A DNA stretch of 64,000 bases, from contig JAAENN010000120.1 of assembly GCA_024224295.1 (NCBI GenBank), positions 1 to 64,000 of the forward strand, in the 5' to 3' direction. The position numbers and the translations under genes are program-made. Positions within the stretch are counted from its first letter, which is position 1; each line of letters opens with the position of its first letter. Under the pieces are notes generated by a model, which worked only from the letters and a program-made list of their open reading frames with translations, was not told the origin of the DNA and did no database searches. Below, one piece after another: positions 27,085-37,652 of this stretch. The DNA is from Shimia sp. Lineage in GTDB: Bacteria > Pseudomonadota > Alphaproteobacteria > Rhodobacterales > Rhodobacteraceae.

Positions 27085-28461
27085 ATGAAGGTCATAATCT
27101 GTGGGGCTGGTCAGGTCGGGTGGCAGATTGCCCGTCATTTGTCTGGTGAAAACAATGACGTCACTGTTGTTGATAACAATCCAGAGCTGGTGCGCCGCGC
27201 TACGGACACGTTGGATGTGCAAGGGATTTCTGGGTTTGCCAGCTACCCGGATGTGTTAGATCGGGCGGGGGCCCGGGATGCGGATATGGTGATTGCTGCG
27301 ACTTATTCGGATGAGGTCAATATGGTGACCTGTCAGGTGGCACATTCAGTGTTCTCAGTACCGCGTAAAATTGCGCGCTTACGCAGTCAATCCTACCTGG
27401 ATGTGCTGTATTCGGATCTGTATCGACGTGACCATATGCCAATTGACGTTGTGATTTCGCCGGAGCTCGAGGTTGCGGATGCAGCTCTCAAGCGCTTGGC
27501 GACTCCCAAGGCCTTCGATGCGGAAACGTTCTTAGGTGGCAAGGTGCAGATGTTGGGCCTGACACTAGACGATGATTGTCCTGTGGTGAACACGCCTTTG
27601 CGCCAGTTGACCGACCTATTTTCCACCTTGAGCGCCGTGGTTGTCGGCGTGCGGCGGGGCGGTACGTTGATTGCACCTGAGCCTGGAGATCAGTTGTTTG
27701 TCGGGGACGACATATACGTTTTTACTTTGGCAGAAGACGTTAACCGCACCATGGAAGTGTTTGGCAAGAAGGTAAAAAAACAGGAACGCGCAGTGATTGT
27801 GGGGGGGGGCAATGTGGGCCTCATGGTGGCGCAGAGATTGGAAGCCAGCGCCTCTCGAGTGCGTACAAAGATCATTGAACGGGATCGAAAGGTCGCGGAA
27901 CGGGCCGCCGAGACTTTGGAGCGAACCATTGTGTTGAATGGAGACGGGATGGATGTGGCGCTGTTGGCTGAAGCTGGAGTGGATCGGGCGGATGCAGTTT
28001 TGGCTGTAACGGATGATGACAAGACCAATATGTTGGCCTCTGTACGGTCCAAGTCTGCTGGGTGTCCTCTGGCGATTGCGCTCATAAATGACCCGACCTT
28101 GGCCCCGTTGATGACGCCGTTGGAGATTGATGCCTTTATTAATCCGCGAGCCACAACAGTAAGTTCGATCCTTCGGCACATCCGCCATGGGCGGGTGAAA
28201 GACGTCTATTCTGTGGGGGATACTGAGGCGGAGATTATCGAAGCGGAAGTTCTGTCGACTTCGCCGATCGCCGGAGAGATGGTGCGCGACATCGATTTTC
28301 CTGAAGGTGTGTTGATTGGGGCGATTCTGAAGGGCCAAGAGGTGGTGAAGCCAAAAGGCGGCACACGCATCAACGAAGGCGATGTTATCGTCTTGTTTTC
28401 CCTGACTGCAGATGTCCCAGAAGTGGAGCGGCTGCTGCAGGTCTCCATCGATTTTTTCTAA
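27085..28461 (+). CDS. trkA: Trk potassium uptake regulatory subunit TrkA
   Basis: Cytosolic NAD-binding gating subunit (458 aa) of the Trk potassium channel. Seen: two RCK repeats, each with a Rossmann NAD site (KVIICGAGQVGWQIARHL at residue 2 and VIVGGGNVGLMVAQRLE near residue 234), each followed by a TrkA-C domain. Start: ATG at 27085 after AGAGGAAA. trkH begins three bases after its stop, so the two subunits are made from one message. Confidence 0.96.
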   Translation: MKVIICGAGQVGWQIARHLSGENNDVTVVDNNPELVRRATDTLDVQGISGFASYPDVLDRAGARDADMVIAATYSDEVNMVTCQVAHSVFSVPRKIARLRSQSYLDVLYSDLYRRDHMPIDVVISPELEVADAALKRLATPKAFDAETFLGGKVQMLGLTLDDDCPVVNTPLRQLTDLFSTLSAVVVGVRRGGTLIAPEPGDQLFVGDDIYVFTLAEDVNRTMEVFGKKVKKQERAVIVGGGNVGLMVAQRLEASASRVRTKIIERDRKVAERAAETLERTIVLNGDGMDVALLAEAGVDRADAVLAVTDDDKTNMLASVRSKSAGCPLAIALINDPTLAPLMTPLEIDAFINPRATTVSSILRHIRHGRVKDVYSVGDTEAEIIEAEVLSTSPIAGEMVRDIDFPEGVLIGAILKGQEVVKPKGGTRINEGDVIVLFSLTADVPEVERLLQVSIDFF

Positions 28462-28464
28462 ACC

Positions 28465-29985
28465 ATGAGATTGGGTCTGTCTCAAATACCGTTGTTAGTG
28501 CAGATGGTGCTGTTCTCGGGCGCTATGATGTTTGTGCCTGCGGTATTGGCGACTTTTCAGGATCAGCACTTTGTTGCGCGGATGTTTTTCTACGGCGGCA
28601 TTCTGGTTTTGTTTACTTGTATCCTGATTGCGATCGCCATCCATGGGACCAAGCGGCGTGCGCGTACGTCTGACAATTTGAAAGCGCTGTTCTTCGCCAT
28701 AACATTGCTGCCTGCGGTATTGGCTTGGCCGATGTACGAAGCGCTGGATGTGGTGCCGTTTCTCGATGTGTACTTTGAGATGGTCAGCAGCTTAACCACA
28801 ACTGGCATGACAATTTATGAGCCTGCCAGCATGTTGGTGGACCCGCTTCATCTTTGGAGAGGTATGGTGGGCTGGCTAGGCGGATTGTTGATGTGGATTG
28901 CAGCAGCAGCCGTGTTGGCGCCTTTGAGTCTTGGTGGATTTGAAGTGACTGCCGTGGGTGAACCTGGTCAGGCCATCAGTGGTATAGGCCATATGCAGAA
29001 GGCTCATCCAATGAAGCGCTGGAGTAAGGCCTCGCAGGCGTTGGTGCCGATCTATGGTGGGCTGACGTTTGCTTTGGCGGTGATGTTGATTGTGCTCGGT
29101 GACAGTCCATTTGTGGCCACCATGCATGCGATGGCAACCATGTCGACCAGCGGAATTTCTGCTGTAGGCGGTGTTGGGTCCAGTGTTAGCGGCGTGCCCG
29201 GCGAAATGGTGATTTTCCTGTTTCTGCTGTTTTCCCTGTCTCGAGGAACATTCAGCTCAGACACTGGCGCCGTGCAGCGCAACAATCTGCGGGAAGATCC
29301 GGAGTTGCGTTTAGGTTTTCTTATCGTGGCCGCCGTGCCAACAGCTTTGTTCATGCGTCATTGGGTGGGGGCGTTTGAAGACAACGCTTTGCAGGACCCG
29401 ACGGCAGCTCTCAAGGCGGCGTGGGGTGGGATGTTCACGGTGATGAGTTTCCTGACTACCACTGGTTTTCAGAGTGGTGAATGGGAAGTGGCCCGGGAGT
29501 GGAGCGGGCTGTCCGCGCCGGGGTTGATCCTAATGGCGTTGGCGATGGTTGGTGGCGGTGTGGCTACCACTGCGGGTGGTGTAAAACTACTGCGGGTCTA
29601 TGCGCTTTATGTGCAGGGACTTGGGGAAATGGAGCGACTGGTGCACCCAAATGTGGTGCTGGGACGTCGCCGCATAGGCGCTCGTCAGATCCGTCGTAAA
29701 GGCGCGGTGATTGCCTGGGTGTTTTTCATGTTGTTTGCACTGTCGATCGCGGCAGTGACGATCACATTGGCCCTGCTGGGAAATGACTTTCAAGAGGCGG
29801 CTATTTTGGCAATTTCAGCGCTGACCACGGCGGGTCCACTGACCCAAATTGCCGGCGAGTTTCCAATTGCGATTTCGTCGCTCGGGGTTGCGGAAAAGCT
29901 CATTTTATGTGCAGCTATGACCTTTGGACGACTGGAGGCATTGGCGATCATCGCATTGATTTCACCGGATTTGTGGCAGAAATGA
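28465..29985 (+). CDS. trkH: Trk potassium channel subunit TrkH
   Basis: Polytopic inner-membrane potassium pore (506 aa) of the TrkH/KtrB family. Seen: about ten membrane helices and selectivity-filter-like loops such as SSLTTTGMTIYEP, TMSTSGISAVGGV and SFLTTTGFQSGEW, with a fourth near SALTTAGPLTQ. It works with TrkA encoded immediately upstream. The downstream gap to hfq is 122 bases. Confidence 0.96.
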   Translation: MRLGLSQIPLLVQMVLFSGAMMFVPAVLATFQDQHFVARMFFYGGILVLFTCILIAIAIHGTKRRARTSDNLKALFFAITLLPAVLAWPMYEALDVVPFLDVYFEMVSSLTTTGMTIYEPASMLVDPLHLWRGMVGWLGGLLMWIAAAAVLAPLSLGGFEVTAVGEPGQAISGIGHMQKAHPMKRWSKASQALVPIYGGLTFALAVMLIVLGDSPFVATMHAMATMSTSGISAVGGVGSSVSGVPGEMVIFLFLLFSLSRGTFSSDTGAVQRNNLREDPELRLGFLIVAAVPTALFMRHWVGAFEDNALQDPTAALKAAWGGMFTVMSFLTTTGFQSGEWEVAREWSGLSAPGLILMALAMVGGGVATTAGGVKLLRVYALYVQGLGEMERLVHPNVVLGRRRIGARQIRRKGAVIAWVFFMLFALSIAAVTITLALLGNDFQEAAILAISALTTAGPLTQIAGEFPIAISSLGVAEKLILCAAMTFGRLEALAIIALISPDLWQK

Positions 29986-30107
29986 TGCGGTTTACGTGGG
30001 GCCGAACTAAAAACTTAACAATTTAGGCTGGTAAGTCACGAATCCACGTTCCATACTCTCGTCGCACGAATACCCGATGCATAAACAAGAACAAAGGCAA
30101 GCGCGAC

Positions 30108-30347
30108 ATGGCTTCGGATCGACAGAATCTCCAAGATGCATTTTTAAATCACGTCCGGAAAACCAAAGTTCCGGTGACAATTTTTCTGATTAATGGCGTT
30201 AAATTGCAGGGTGTGATCACCTGGTTTGACAATTTTTGTGTGTTATTGCGTCGCGATGGTCAGAGTCAGTTGGTCTACAAACACGCGATCTCAACTATCA
30301 TGCCGGCCCAGCCGATTTCGCTTTACGAGGGTGAAGACGCCTCTTGA
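30108..30347 (+). CDS. hfq: RNA chaperone Hfq
   Basis: Small Sm-like protein (79 aa) that forms a hexamer and pairs small RNAs with mRNAs. Seen: the N-terminal [20 protein letters not shown], the Sm1 core [20 protein letters not shown], and the Sm2 motif [12 protein letters not shown]. It has the short C-terminal tail usual in alphaproteobacteria. Its TGA overlaps the hflX ATG (TGATG), the conserved hfq-hflX pairing. Confidence 0.98.
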   Translation: MASDRQNLQDAFLNHVRKTKVPVTIFLINGVKLQGVITWFDNFCVLLRRDGQSQLVYKHAISTIMPAQPISLYEGEDAS

Positions 30348-31621
30348 TGGAGCATGACACGCAGGTGACCCGCGCTTGGGTCCTGCACCCCGATATTTAC
30401 GGCGCTGATGTTCAGCGTGAGGCCTCTTTCGCATTGGAAGAGGCCATTGCACTTGCGGACGCTTTGCCAGAATTGGAAGTTGTTGGCTCAAACGTGGTGC
30501 GTTTGCCGCGGGCGCAACCCGGCACGCTTTTTGGGTCTGGCAAGATTGCAGAGCTGAAAGCGCTTTTTAAAGCCAATGAGGTTGAGCTTGTCCTGATTGA
30601 CGGGCCGGTGACTCCGGTGCAGCAACGCAATCTTGAAAAAGAGTGGAAGGTCAAACTTCTGGACAGGACCGGGTTGATCCTTGAGATCTTCTCTGATCGA
30701 GCACGTACGCGCGAAGGTGTGTTGCAGGTGGAAATGGCGGCGCTGTCTTATCAGCGCACGCGACTGGTGCGGGCTTGGACCCACCTGGAGCGCCAACGTG
30801 GTGGTCTTGGGTTTGTGGGTGGTCCCGGTGAAACCCAGATTGAGGCTGACAGGCGGGCAATTGACGACCATCTGGTGCGGCTGCGGCGACAGCTGTCCAA
30901 AGTGGTGAAGACCCGCGAGTTGCACCGTAAGGCGCGTGCCAAAGTGCCGTTTCCGATCGTCGCGTTGGTTGGCTATACCAACGCTGGAAAATCTACGCTT
31001 TTCAACCGCGTCACAGGCGCGGATGTGATGGCAAAAGATATGCTGTTTGCCACATTGGACCCGACCATGCGGGCGGTTGAATTGCCCAACAACGGGCCGG
31101 AAGTGATCCTCTCTGACACGGTGGGGTTCATCAGTGACTTGCCCACGCAGTTGGTGGCGGCGTTCCGCGCAACACTGGAAGAAGTGTTGGCGGCGGACTT
31201 GGTGCTGCATGTGCGCGACATTGCGCATCCAGAAAGCCAGCATCAATCTGAGGATGTGACTACCATTCTTGAGACGCTTGGCCTCAGTGAGGACACGCCT
31301 CAGATTGAGGTCTGGAACAAGATTGATCTGCTCAGTGCCGAAGACCGCGATGCAGTGGTTGCCAAGGCCGACCGTGAGGATGCGACCTTTGCTGTCTCTG
31401 CGGTGAGTGGCCAAGGGCTGGACGAGATGTTTGCTGCCATTGGGAAAGCGCTTGCCGGTGATAAGTCCCGTGAATTCCTGAAGTTGTCATTTGCTGATGG
31501 CAAAGGCCGGGCCTGGCTGTTCAAAGAAGGTGTTGTAGAAGGGGAGCAGCAAACCGAAGACGGGTTCGAGCTCACCGTTCTATGGACGCCAAAGCAGCGG
31601 GCCCAGTTCGAGGGCCTCTAA
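30347..31621 (+). CDS. hflX: Ribosome-associated GTPase HflX
   Basis: GTPase (424 aa) that splits stalled or heat-damaged ribosomes. Seen: the N-terminal HflX domain with FGSGKIAELKAL, the coiled linker and glycine-rich RGGLGFVGGPGETQIE, and G-domain motifs G1 VGYTNAGKSTLFN, G3 DTVGFISDLP and G4 NKIDLL. The ATG at 30347 overlaps the hfq stop codon by one base, so translation is probably coupled. The convergent penicillin-acylase gene begins four bases beyond the stop. Confidence 0.96.
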   Translation: MEHDTQVTRAWVLHPDIYGADVQREASFALEEAIALADALPELEVVGSNVVRLPRAQPGTLFGSGKIAELKALFKANEVELVLIDGPVTPVQQRNLEKEWKVKLLDRTGLILEIFSDRARTREGVLQVEMAALSYQRTRLVRAWTHLERQRGGLGFVGGPGETQIEADRRAIDDHLVRLRRQLSKVVKTRELHRKARAKVPFPIVALVGYTNAGKSTLFNRVTGADVMAKDMLFATLDPTMRAVELPNNGPEVILSDTVGFISDLPTQLVAAFRATLEEVLAADLVLHVRDIAHPESQHQSEDVTTILETLGLSEDTPQIEVWNKIDLLSAEDRDAVVAKADREDATFAVSAVSGQGLDEMFAAIGKALAGDKSREFLKLSFADGKGRAWLFKEGVVEGEQQTEDGFELTVLWTPKQRAQFEGL

Positions 31622-31625
31622 ACCC

Positions 31626-34094
31626 TTACTGCGCGCGCGGCTGCAATGTGGTGACACCCACCGCCGCGGCGCGCGCCAGTTCTTCATCCAGAGACATTGG
31701 AATATATTCGCCGCGGCGCCAGAGTTGGGCCATGTCGTCGTAAAACCGCGACAGGAAGTGACCAGATTGGCCCGTAGAGATGATGAACACCGAGCTGTCC
31801 GGATCGGCAAAGTCATAAACACCGCGATAGCCTGCGGCGTGTACATTCAGGTATGGATTGGCGCCGGTTCCTGCAGTTTTTCCACGTTGCAAAGTGTTGT
31901 CTCCGCCAGACGTGGATTGGCGGATGTTCACAAAGAAGCGCAGCACTGGCACCTTGCCAAGGACTTGGTGGTCATGGGTTGCTTGGTGCGCGTCACCCCA
32001 ACGCAAGGCTTCAAGTTGCTGCCCGTATCGTTCTTCTATGGCGATCAGTGCGTCGTCAAGCGCCATGCGGGCCATGTCGGCGCAGGTTTCTTTGGGGGCA
32101 CTTTGACGAACGTCACACCAATCTGCCGCGCCACCGACATTGCGGAAAACACGCTCAATGAAGAGCGGCTCCACATGTGTAAACTCATCGGCTAGCGGGC
32201 CAAGGTCGTCACGGATCAGACGATCTTGCAGAGCACGCATCCAGGCGGCGTAAATTAGAGGTTCCGGCATGTGCTCGTTCATTTCGCCGTTCCATTCGGA
32301 CAGCAGGGTTAGGGCGCGCTGCCGTTGGCGTTCGCGGGAGCCTTCGGGCGCGGCCTCGCCGGTGAACCAGAGGTCTGCTCCAATTAGCGGGAGGAGGGCG
32401 CGGGCGGAGAAACTGACGGTATCTAGCTGGGCTTCAATAAAACTGTCACGGGTGTGCACGCGACGTGATTGCATCAAGCGGGTCCAGCGCTGGATACGTT
32501 GACTGTCCCCCCAGACGTGAGAGATATGCTCGGGGAAGCGGCGTTCGACCAGTTTGTTATTGGTGTTGCCGACAATACCGCCAACCGGCTCAATGAAGGA
32601 CGGATTGGCGCCGCCGTCCAGCATGCCTTGCCAGCGGTTCTCCAATCTCCATCCAAGAGCGGGCAGGCGGCCTTGGCTTTGGTGTTTGGCATCCCGTTTG
32701 GGAAGGGCGCCTATGAGTTTCATACCGATGTTTTTACTATCCGCGAGGGTCAGTGTGAGACCCGGAGCTATGTGGCCATTGGTTGCTTCCATGCCCTCTT
32801 CAACTGAGCCCGCAAACATCAGCGCCATCAAAGCACTTGTTGACGTGTCACGTGAACTGAGGGCCGTCCAATTTAGGGCCGCGACGTGGCCCGGAGGTGT
32901 AATTGTGCTCAGGTTGAAATCCGATCCTGGCAGGACAGGGCCATTTTCGGTCCAGCGTAACGTCAGGGTGATTGGTTCACGGTCTTTGATGGTAATGATA
33001 GATTTACGGGTGACAAATGGTTTGAATCCGTTTGGCGTGCGATAGTTTTCCGAATTGGACGAATCCAACTCTTCGATCATTAGGTCTTGGTCGTCGACAT
33101 AGGCCGCGGTAACGCCCCAGCCAAGGTCATTGCTGCGTCCTGCGAGAACAACTGGGATGCCGGGAATGGTTGCGCCGATGACGCCGCCAGACGAAAGCTC
33201 CAAGCGGGCGAGGTACCAGATGGCTGGGGCTGACAGACCAAGATGAGGGTCGTTGGCCAGCAGAGTTCCGCCAGAAGCGCTTCGATTTGGGGCTGCAGCC
33301 CAGGCGTTTGATGCGCCGGAGAGACTTGGCAGTGTGAAGGGCGAGAGTGGGTGCTCTGGCAGAGCTGTGCTTTTGGCGAAGGTCGGCGTGTTTGGCACAA
33401 GGCTGGCGTATTCGGGCAGGGCAGCGACGCCGGTGCCAGGCGCGTCGGGTAGAATGTCGACAAGGCGAGCTTGATCCGGCAGCGCCAACGAGGTGCGGGC
33501 GCGCAGGACTTCGAACTGCAAATGCCCAGTGAGTTGCAGCGCCATGAGTTTTTGAAGGGCTATGGAGTCGGCGGGCTGCCATGGGGAAAAGCTTTGTTTG
33601 AATAAGAACAATTCTGGCGCGCCACGGCCCAATGCTTCGGTGTTCACCTCATTGATGCGGGCGTTGACGCCGCGGGCGTAAGCGTCCAGCGCGGCGAGGG
33701 TTTCATCGTCCTGCACCAAAACTGACTGACGGGCCGCGCCAGCCAGATCAAAGCGGCGCATAAGTTTGTCGATGTCCAGCGTGCGGGGACCAAATACCTC
33801 GGATAGGCGGCCTTGCACCGTGCGGCGCATGGTCAGCATTTGCCAGAGCCGGTCCTGAGCATGAGCATAGCCCAGGCCAAAGAAAACGTCTTCGTCTGAT
33901 TGACCAAAAATGTGAGGCACGTTGGCGTTGTTGCGCACGATTTCGACGGGCTGAGAAATACCGCTGACGGAGAGGGATTTATCGTAAGTGGGCAGACTAC
34001 GTGAGGCGAGGAAGTAGATCAGAATCACACCCAGTACACATAGAATCACCAGGCCGCTCGCGATACGCAAAAGCCATTGAAAGAATGTGGTCAT
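31626..34094 (-). CDS. Penicillin acylase-family N-terminal nucleophile hydrolase
   Basis: Large amidase precursor (822 aa) of the S45 family, which cuts acyl amides such as beta-lactams or acyl-homoserine lactones after self-cleavage. Seen: an N-terminal membrane segment (FFQWLLRIASGLVILCVLGV) that acts as signal or anchor, an alpha chain with AHAQDRLWQMLTMRRTVQGR, the spacer, and the new N-terminal serine of the beta chain in SGASNAWAAAP. Later conserved features are GNDP-like LLANDPHLGL and PGIPVVLAGRSNDLGWGVT. Start: ATG at 34094; the frame is open 16 codons upstream. In marine bacteria a role in quorum quenching is possible, but the substrate cannot be read from sequence. Confidence 0.92.
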   Translation of the reverse strand: MTTFFQWLLRIASGLVILCVLGVILIYFLASRSLPTYDKSLSVSGISQPVEIVRNNANVPHIFGQSDEDVFFGLGYAHAQDRLWQMLTMRRTVQGRLSEVFGPRTLDIDKLMRRFDLAGAARQSVLVQDDETLAALDAYARGVNARINEVNTEALGRGAPELFLFKQSFSPWQPADSIALQKLMALQLTGHLQFEVLRARTSLALPDQARLVDILPDAPGTGVAALPEYASLVPNTPTFAKSTALPEHPLSPFTLPSLSGASNAWAAAPNRSASGGTLLANDPHLGLSAPAIWYLARLELSSGGVIGATIPGIPVVLAGRSNDLGWGVTAAYVDDQDLMIEELDSSNSENYRTPNGFKPFVTRKSIITIKDREPITLTLRWTENGPVLPGSDFNLSTITPPGHVAALNWTALSSRDTSTSALMALMFAGSVEEGMEATNGHIAPGLTLTLADSKNIGMKLIGALPKRDAKHQSQGRLPALGWRLENRWQGMLDGGANPSFIEPVGGIVGNTNNKLVERRFPEHISHVWGDSQRIQRWTRLMQSRRVHTRDSFIEAQLDTVSFSARALLPLIGADLWFTGEAAPEGSRERQRQRALTLLSEWNGEMNEHMPEPLIYAAWMRALQDRLIRDDLGPLADEFTHVEPLFIERVFRNVGGAADWCDVRQSAPKETCADMARMALDDALIAIEERYGQQLEALRWGDAHQATHDHQVLGKVPVLRFFVNIRQSTSGGDNTLQRGKTAGTGANPYLNVHAAGYRGVYDFADPDSSVFIISTGQSGHFLSRFYDDMAQLWRRGEYIPMSLDEELARAAAVGVTTLQPRAQ

Positions 34095-34175
34095 AGGGCT
34101 GCCCTTGTTTGTTCTTGCCTTCTGCTTGCGCAGGCGAGACAAGTATTACGACAATAGACAGTTGGGGAAAAGACG

Positions 34176-35048
34176 ATGGCAAAAGTTGCGTTTTTGGGTC
34201 TGGGTGTGATGGGCTATCCTATGGCTGGTCACTTGGTAAAAGCTGGTCACGAGGTGACTGTTTTTAATCGTACAACAACCAAGGCTGAGGCTTGGGCAAA
34301 GGAGCACGGAGGGTCCTTTGGCGCGACGCCAAAAGAGGCGGTTCAAGGCGCGGATTTTGTGATGTGCTGTGTTGGCAATGATGATGACCTGCGGCAGGTC
34401 TGCATCGGAGAAAACGGCGCGTTTGATGGCATGGAGGCAGACACGATTTTTGTCGATCACACCACAGTTTCGGCCAAAGTGACAGCAGAGCTCTATAATA
34501 CAGGTAAAGCGCAAAGCATTGCCTTTGTCGATGCGCCAGTGTCTGGCGGTCAGGCTGGGGCCGAGAATGGCGTTTTGTCGATCATGTGTGGCGGTGATGA
34601 AGCCAGCTATGAGGCTGCGGAATCTGTGATGCAGGCCTATGGACGTTCAATTAAGAGGTTGGGCGAAAGTGGCGCCGGTCAGCTGACCAAGATGGTGAAC
34701 CAGATTTGTATCGCTGGGTTGGTACAGGGATTGTCCGAAGGGTTGCATTTCGCCGAAAAAGCCGGGCTGGACGGGCGCGCCGTCGTTGAAGTGATTGCTG
34801 GAGGCGCAGCAGGCAGCTGGCAGATGCAGAACCGATACGAGACCATGATTGACGATGAATTCGAACATGGGTTTGCAGTGGACTGGATGCGCAAAGATCT
34901 TGGGATTTGTCTTTCGACAGCGGATGAAGTGGGCGCGAGCCTGCCTGTAACCGCGTTGGTAGATCAGTTTTACAAAGAGGTGCAAAAGCAAGGCGGTGGC
35001 CGTTGGGATACGTCGAGTCTGATTAAGCGCCTGCGGGCAATGGGTTGA
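34176..35048 (+). CDS. NAD(P)-dependent beta-hydroxyacid dehydrogenase
   Basis: Oxidoreductase (290 aa) of the 3-hydroxyisobutyrate dehydrogenase family. Seen: the N-terminal Rossmann motif VAFLGLGVMGYPMAGHLVKA, the substrate motif FVDAPVSGGQAGAENG, and the catalytic lysine helix GAGQLTKMVNQICIAGLVQG. Possible substrates are 3-hydroxyisobutyrate, tartronate semialdehyde, glyoxylate or succinate semialdehyde. No pathway neighbours help to choose. The 3' end overlaps the convergent esterase gene by 26 bases. Confidence 0.92.
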   Translation: MAKVAFLGLGVMGYPMAGHLVKAGHEVTVFNRTTTKAEAWAKEHGGSFGATPKEAVQGADFVMCCVGNDDDLRQVCIGENGAFDGMEADTIFVDHTTVSAKVTAELYNTGKAQSIAFVDAPVSGGQAGAENGVLSIMCGGDEASYEAAESVMQAYGRSIKRLGESGAGQLTKMVNQICIAGLVQGLSEGLHFAEKAGLDGRAVVEVIAGGAAGSWQMQNRYETMIDDEFEHGFAVDWMRKDLGICLSTADEVGASLPVTALVDQFYKEVQKQGGGRWDTSSLIKRLRAMG

Positions 35049-35829
35049 GCACACCAGTTTTGCGCATCAGGGCCAGTGCCTGAAGCCAATACGGCGCCCC
35101 ATCCGGGGCGCTGTCTCTAAACAACGCGTGAACGGGTGCGTTGTGGCCTCTTCTTTCGCAAATCTGTATTTTGACTGGCGCATCAACTTTTTGGATGTAG
35201 CGGTTTACAATGGAACAGTTCTCCGTGGGTACTATGCGGTCTTCAATGCTGTGTACCATCAAGCAGCCAGGGGCGTCCCTTTGCAAAGTCCAGGGATGTT
35301 GAAGCGTGGCGCCGAGTGTTACCACGCAGGCGGGCTTTTCAAAACGGGGCAATAGTGGGTCGGGGAAGGCCAAAGAAAGCCCAATCATGCCGCCAGCAGA
35401 TATGCCTATGTAGCCAAATTTGGAGCGGCTGAAATCAAACGGACCGTGTCCAGCTCGCAAAAAACGTAAGGCTTCTCCCATGTCCTGCCGAGCCGCTTCA
35501 AAGCGTGGACCCATATGGTGGTGGGCTAACTTCATTCCTTCGTCTATCGCTTTTTTACGATTGGCATACACATGGCGGCGCTCCTGCACCTTCAAGGTCC
35601 GATCCTCTGTTTTTAAACGGTAGCTTAATGAGGCAACGGCTGCGCCCAGTGCAGTAAGACGCCGAGCGAGTTTCTGCACTGGCGCTGCAGCGCGGTTACC
35701 TTTCACAAAACCGCCGCCATGGGCGAAAATTATGAGTCCGCTTGGAGCTTTATCTTGCGGCAAATACAAATCGAGCGCGAGGGGGATGTCCGCGCGCTCG
35801 ATGTAGTTGATGCCGAGAATAGAGTGCAT
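35023..35829 (-). CDS. Alpha/beta hydrolase, HSL-like carboxylesterase
   Basis: Esterase-type hydrolase (268 aa). Seen: the oxyanion-hole motif FAHGGGFVKGNR, the nucleophile elbow GYIGISAGGMIGLS, the acidic residue region HSIEDRIVPTENC, and the histidine in RRGHNAPVHALF. No signal peptide. Start: ATG at 35829 after AGGA; an open frame 22 codons upstream does not fit. It lies 19 bases after the SYLF-domain gene in the same direction, so it is probably cotranscribed with it. Natural substrate unknown. Confidence 0.88.
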   Translation of the reverse strand: MHSILGINYIERADIPLALDLYLPQDKAPSGLIIFAHGGGFVKGNRAAAPVQKLARRLTALGAAVASLSYRLKTEDRTLKVQERRHVYANRKKAIDEGMKLAHHHMGPRFEAARQDMGEALRFLRAGHGPFDFSRSKFGYIGISAGGMIGLSLAFPDPLLPRFEKPACVVTLGATLQHPWTLQRDAPGCLMVHSIEDRIVPTENCSIVNRYIQKVDAPVKIQICERRGHNAPVHALFRDSAPDGAPYWLQALALMRKTGVLNPLPAGA

Positions 35830-35848
35830 TTCCGGTCCTGAAATCGGG

Positions 35849-36409
35849 TTACGGAATGATGCGTGAATATTTGATACCTTCCAGCGTAGCGCCAATTTTC
35901 AGTCCGGCTTGGCCGAAGATTACCGCAATTACAGGCGCGAGAAGGTTGGTGGTTTCAGCAGAAAGGTTTGCGCCTTCATTGGCGACCACATACTGAACGC
36001 CAGCACCTGCAGCCCAGCCGTTTGAGCGACGGAACTCAGTCAGAGCACCTTCGGTCATGAAGAACAACACGTGGGCATGTTGCTGTGCGCCAAACTGCAG
36101 ACCCACGCTTCCTTTGGTCGCCGAGTAATAGTCGACCGTAACGTCGTTTACGCGCAGCGCGCCGCGCCCGTAGCCGCCACCAAATCCAAGACCTGCTTCT
36201 GTGATTAGAGGCATAACCAGCGTACCGGTTGATTTTGCTTTCAGATCGAGCGTGTTGGGGTACTCCGAAAAAAGGTAATCCAAAGTTGCGTCTACGCGAG
36301 CGTCAATTTCATTTGCTCCATTGGAGCCTACTCCATTGCCGCATGCTGCTGTGACTCCAGCTGCGGCCAAGCCGGTCAGCGAGAAGCCGCGTCGTGTCAG
36401 GTTGCTCAT
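35849..36409 (-). CDS. SYLF-domain (YSC84-like) Tat-exported lipoprotein
   Basis: Predicted 186-aa protein. The N-terminus MSNLTRRGFSLTGLAAAG is a Tat-type signal (RRGFS), followed by AAC as lipobox. The mature part is the SYLF/Ysc84 domain: YPNTLDLKAKSTGTLVMPL, then GLGFGGGYGRGALRVND, YYSATKGSVGLQFGAQQHAH and the C-terminal GATLEGIKYSRI. Domain members bind phosphoinositides in eukaryotes; the bacterial role is unknown. Probably anchored on the periplasmic side. It is first of a two-gene unit with the esterase. Confidence 0.9.
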   Translation of the reverse strand: MSNLTRRGFSLTGLAAAGVTAACGNGVGSNGANEIDARVDATLDYLFSEYPNTLDLKAKSTGTLVMPLITEAGLGFGGGYGRGALRVNDVTVDYYSATKGSVGLQFGAQQHAHVLFFMTEGALTEFRRSNGWAAGAGVQYVVANEGANLSAETTNLLAPVIAVIFGQAGLKIGATLEGIKYSRIIP

Positions 36410-36543
36410 AATGCTATTGCCCGTTTTTTGTGTTTCTGCTCATATCGCCGGTTTTGTGATCCGGGTTGCTCTCGACTATAGACGCTGCGGTATTCGATGT
36501 CACGAAATCTGCGTCAAATCGCTAAGCTTTGCGGGAGTTTTGC

Positions 36544-37596
<1,053 letters not shown>

Positions 37597-37652
37597 TCAA
37601 GGCTAGGAATTGCCGCAGGGGCGCGGTATGTGAAGTGAAATTCTAAAGGGCA

